Assembly (NCBI GenBank): GCA_009773075.1
Contig: WOUX01000061.1
Span: forward strand, 1-6,497
Origin: a bacterium
GTDB taxonomy: Bacteria; Desulfobacterota; UBA8473
Reading direction: 5' to 3'
DNA: 6,497 nucleotides
Position numbers and translations under genes: made by a program. The notes under the pieces were generated by a model. It had not been told where the DNA came from. It saw nothing but the letters and a program-made list of their open reading frames with translations, and did no database searches. This document shows, in pieces, positions 5,517-6,497 of this stretch; the stretch's first letter is position 1, and each line of letters starts with the position of its first letter.

Positions 5517-6314
5517 TCACTTTTTCTGAAACTGTAGCATATCTTTCACTTTGTCTACTAATTCCTCCATTATTTCTCCTGCCTTACCATAAAGAACTAC
5601 ATCAGCATTTCTGTCGTAGGGAGTATTCTCCATATTAATTATAACCAGTTTAGCTCCTCCCTCTATCGCATATAATGGCATCATAGCCGCGGGTTGAACC
5701 ACCAGAGATGAACCAATTACAATAAAAAGGTTGGCTAACCTTGACCTTCTTTCAGCCTCTTTAGTCTCCTCAAAGGGCATAGGCTGACCGAATGATATAG
5801 TAGCCGGTTTCAATATGCCCCCACAATCGTCACAGTAGGGTACCTTTATCCCCTTTTCCAATCTAAATTGAATATCTTCTCTTGAATATTTTTTTTTACA
5901 AGTTAAACAGTTAACCCACATGTTGGTTCCATGGAGTTCAATTACTTTGTCATCAGAAAGTCCTGCTTTCTGGTGCAGATTGTCTATATTTTGGGTAATA
6001 ACACAATCGAGTTTACCCATCCTTTCCAACTCAACAATCGCATAATGGGCTTTATTAATTCTGGCATCCACAAGTATATAGTACAGCTCTGAATTCATCT
6101 TCCAATACTTTTCCCTTGACACTTCACTTGATAGAAATCTTTGGTATAGGAAATCATCAGGGTTATACTTATCCCAAAGACCTCCAGGGCTTCTAAAGTC
6201 TGGGATACCCGATTCAGTACTTACGCCTGCCCCGGTAAAGACCACGATCCTCTTAGATTTAACGATAAAATCTGAAACCTTGTCTATCCCCTCATTCAGG
6301 GTTATATCATCCAT
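5517..6314 (-). CDS. cobB: NAD-dependent protein deacylase, Sir2 family (CobB-type)
   Basis: A 265-aa protein from the ATG at 6314, which has GAGG 7 nt upstream; the frame stays open to a TTG at 6347 with no site. Sir2 motifs in order are GAGVSTESGIPDFR (28-41, NAD binding), TQNIDNLH (107-114), catalytic H128 in ELHGT, zinc cysteines C136/C139 and C161/C164, GSS (201-203), and VIIN (224-227). The enzyme removes acyl groups from lysines, consuming NAD and giving nicotinamide and O-acyl-ADP-ribose; targets often include acyl-CoA synthetases. I see no clear YxxR pair typical of the succinyl-specific class, so acetyl or other acyl groups are as likely. All catalytic and zinc residues are present and it is a single-domain protein, so it is a metabolic deacylase rather than a defence Sir2. 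First gene of a likely sir2-rsmE unit. Confidence 0.95.
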   Translation of the reverse strand: MDDITLNEGIDKVSDFIVKSKRIVVFTGAGVSTESGIPDFRSPGGLWDKYNPDDFLYQRFLSSEVSREKYWKMNSELYYILVDARINKAHYAIVELERMGKLDCVITQNIDNLHQKAGLSDDKVIELHGTNMWVNCLTCKKKYSREDIQFRLEKGIKVPYCDDCGGILKPATISFGQPMPFEETKEAERRSRLANLFIVIGSSLVVQPAAMMPLYAIEGGAKLVIINMENTPYDRNADVVLYGKAGEIMEELVDKVKDMLQFQKK

Positions 6315-6412
6315 AGTTTTACCTCTTATAAAGTAAATGTCCTGCAAATTGCTATAACTTTCCTTTTTAAATATCGATTAATTGGACTTAGCCCCATTTC
6401 CATTAACTTCGA

Positions 6413-6441
6413 AGTATTTCAAAGAAAGGTTCAAATGTCAA
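6413..6441 (-). promoter_or_regulatory. Strong sigma-70-type promoter of sir2-rsmE
   Basis: On the minus strand a perfect TTGACA (6436-6441) is followed by a 17-bp spacer and AATACT (6413-6418, 4 of 6 to consensus). Transcription would start near 6405, giving a leader of about 90 nt before the ATG at 6314. It is the best promoter match in the window. Confidence 0.6.
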
Positions 6442-6497
6442 GGGGCTGTTGCCCAAATCCTGGAACTCGGAACACACATCGTACCCCCCTGGTATCT
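6442..6497. other. Right-edge non-coding sequence
   Basis: No open frame with a start and ribosome binding site is seen. A 4-bp GGGC/GCCC hairpin with a TGTT loop lies at about 6443-6454. The upstream neighbour of the sir2 promoter is beyond the window, so its nature is unknown. Confidence 0.4.

Noticed and set aside
5517..6314. Sir2 as part of an antiphage defence system
   Set aside because: It is a single-domain deacylase with catalytic His and zinc cysteines intact, next to rsmE; no Argonaute, HerA, TIR or SLOG partner is present.
1..6497. tRNA, rRNA, CRISPR array or riboswitch
   Set aside because: No cloverleaf, rRNA-like conserved block, regularly spaced direct repeats or recognisable aptamer core was found by eye.

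Overview
The window reads as chromosomal DNA of a fairly AT-rich, probably anaerobic bacterium. I would guess a Desulfobacterota (deltaproteobacterial) or neighbouring lineage. This is an inference from three things: a small DUF4911-type gene, a DUF362 protein carrying two [4Fe-4S] motifs, and short dispersed inverted-repeat elements with ends reading TGATGGCTTCGYAAAAA. No rRNA, tRNA, CRISPR array, intact transposase or phage gene is visible.

Layout from left to right. (1) Positions 1-433, minus strand: the first 144 codons of an alternative-oxidase-like di-iron protein that runs off the left edge. It starts at a GTG behind a good ribosome binding site. (2) Positions 434-848: a gene-free gap holding one copy of a 47-bp dispersed repeat and a 109-bp MITE-like element with an 11-bp perfect internal hairpin. 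The element ends 9 bp past the stop codon of the next gene. (3) Positions 849-3306, minus strand: a translationally overlapping pair, a tandem HAD-HAD phosphatase fusion followed by a DUF362/ferredoxin protein. (4) Positions 3307-3486: a divergent intergenic region with a plausible sigma-70 promoter facing right. (5) Positions 3487-4206, plus strand: a creatininase-family metal-dependent amidohydrolase, the only plus-strand gene. (6) Positions 4228-4464, minus strand: a small DUF4911-like protein converging on it. (7) Positions 4465-4713: a second copy of the 47-bp repeat and a 12-bp hairpin. (8) Positions 4714-6314, minus strand: sir2/cobB followed by rsmE, probably one transcript from a strong promoter at 6413-6441. 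Half of a MITE-type end lies between the two genes.

How the genes work together: the Sir2-RsmE pair is housekeeping (NAD-dependent protein deacylation and 16S rRNA methylation). The HAD-HAD/DUF362 pair looks like a dedicated functional unit of unknown substrate: two phosphatase active sites in one chain, co-translated with an Fe-S protein. The least ordinary items are that pair, the partial AOX-like protein and the two families of short repeats placed at gene ends and upstream regions. I see no convincing defence system or other new multi-gene system. Several starts differ from the longest open frame because a Shine-Dalgarno site marks an internal start.
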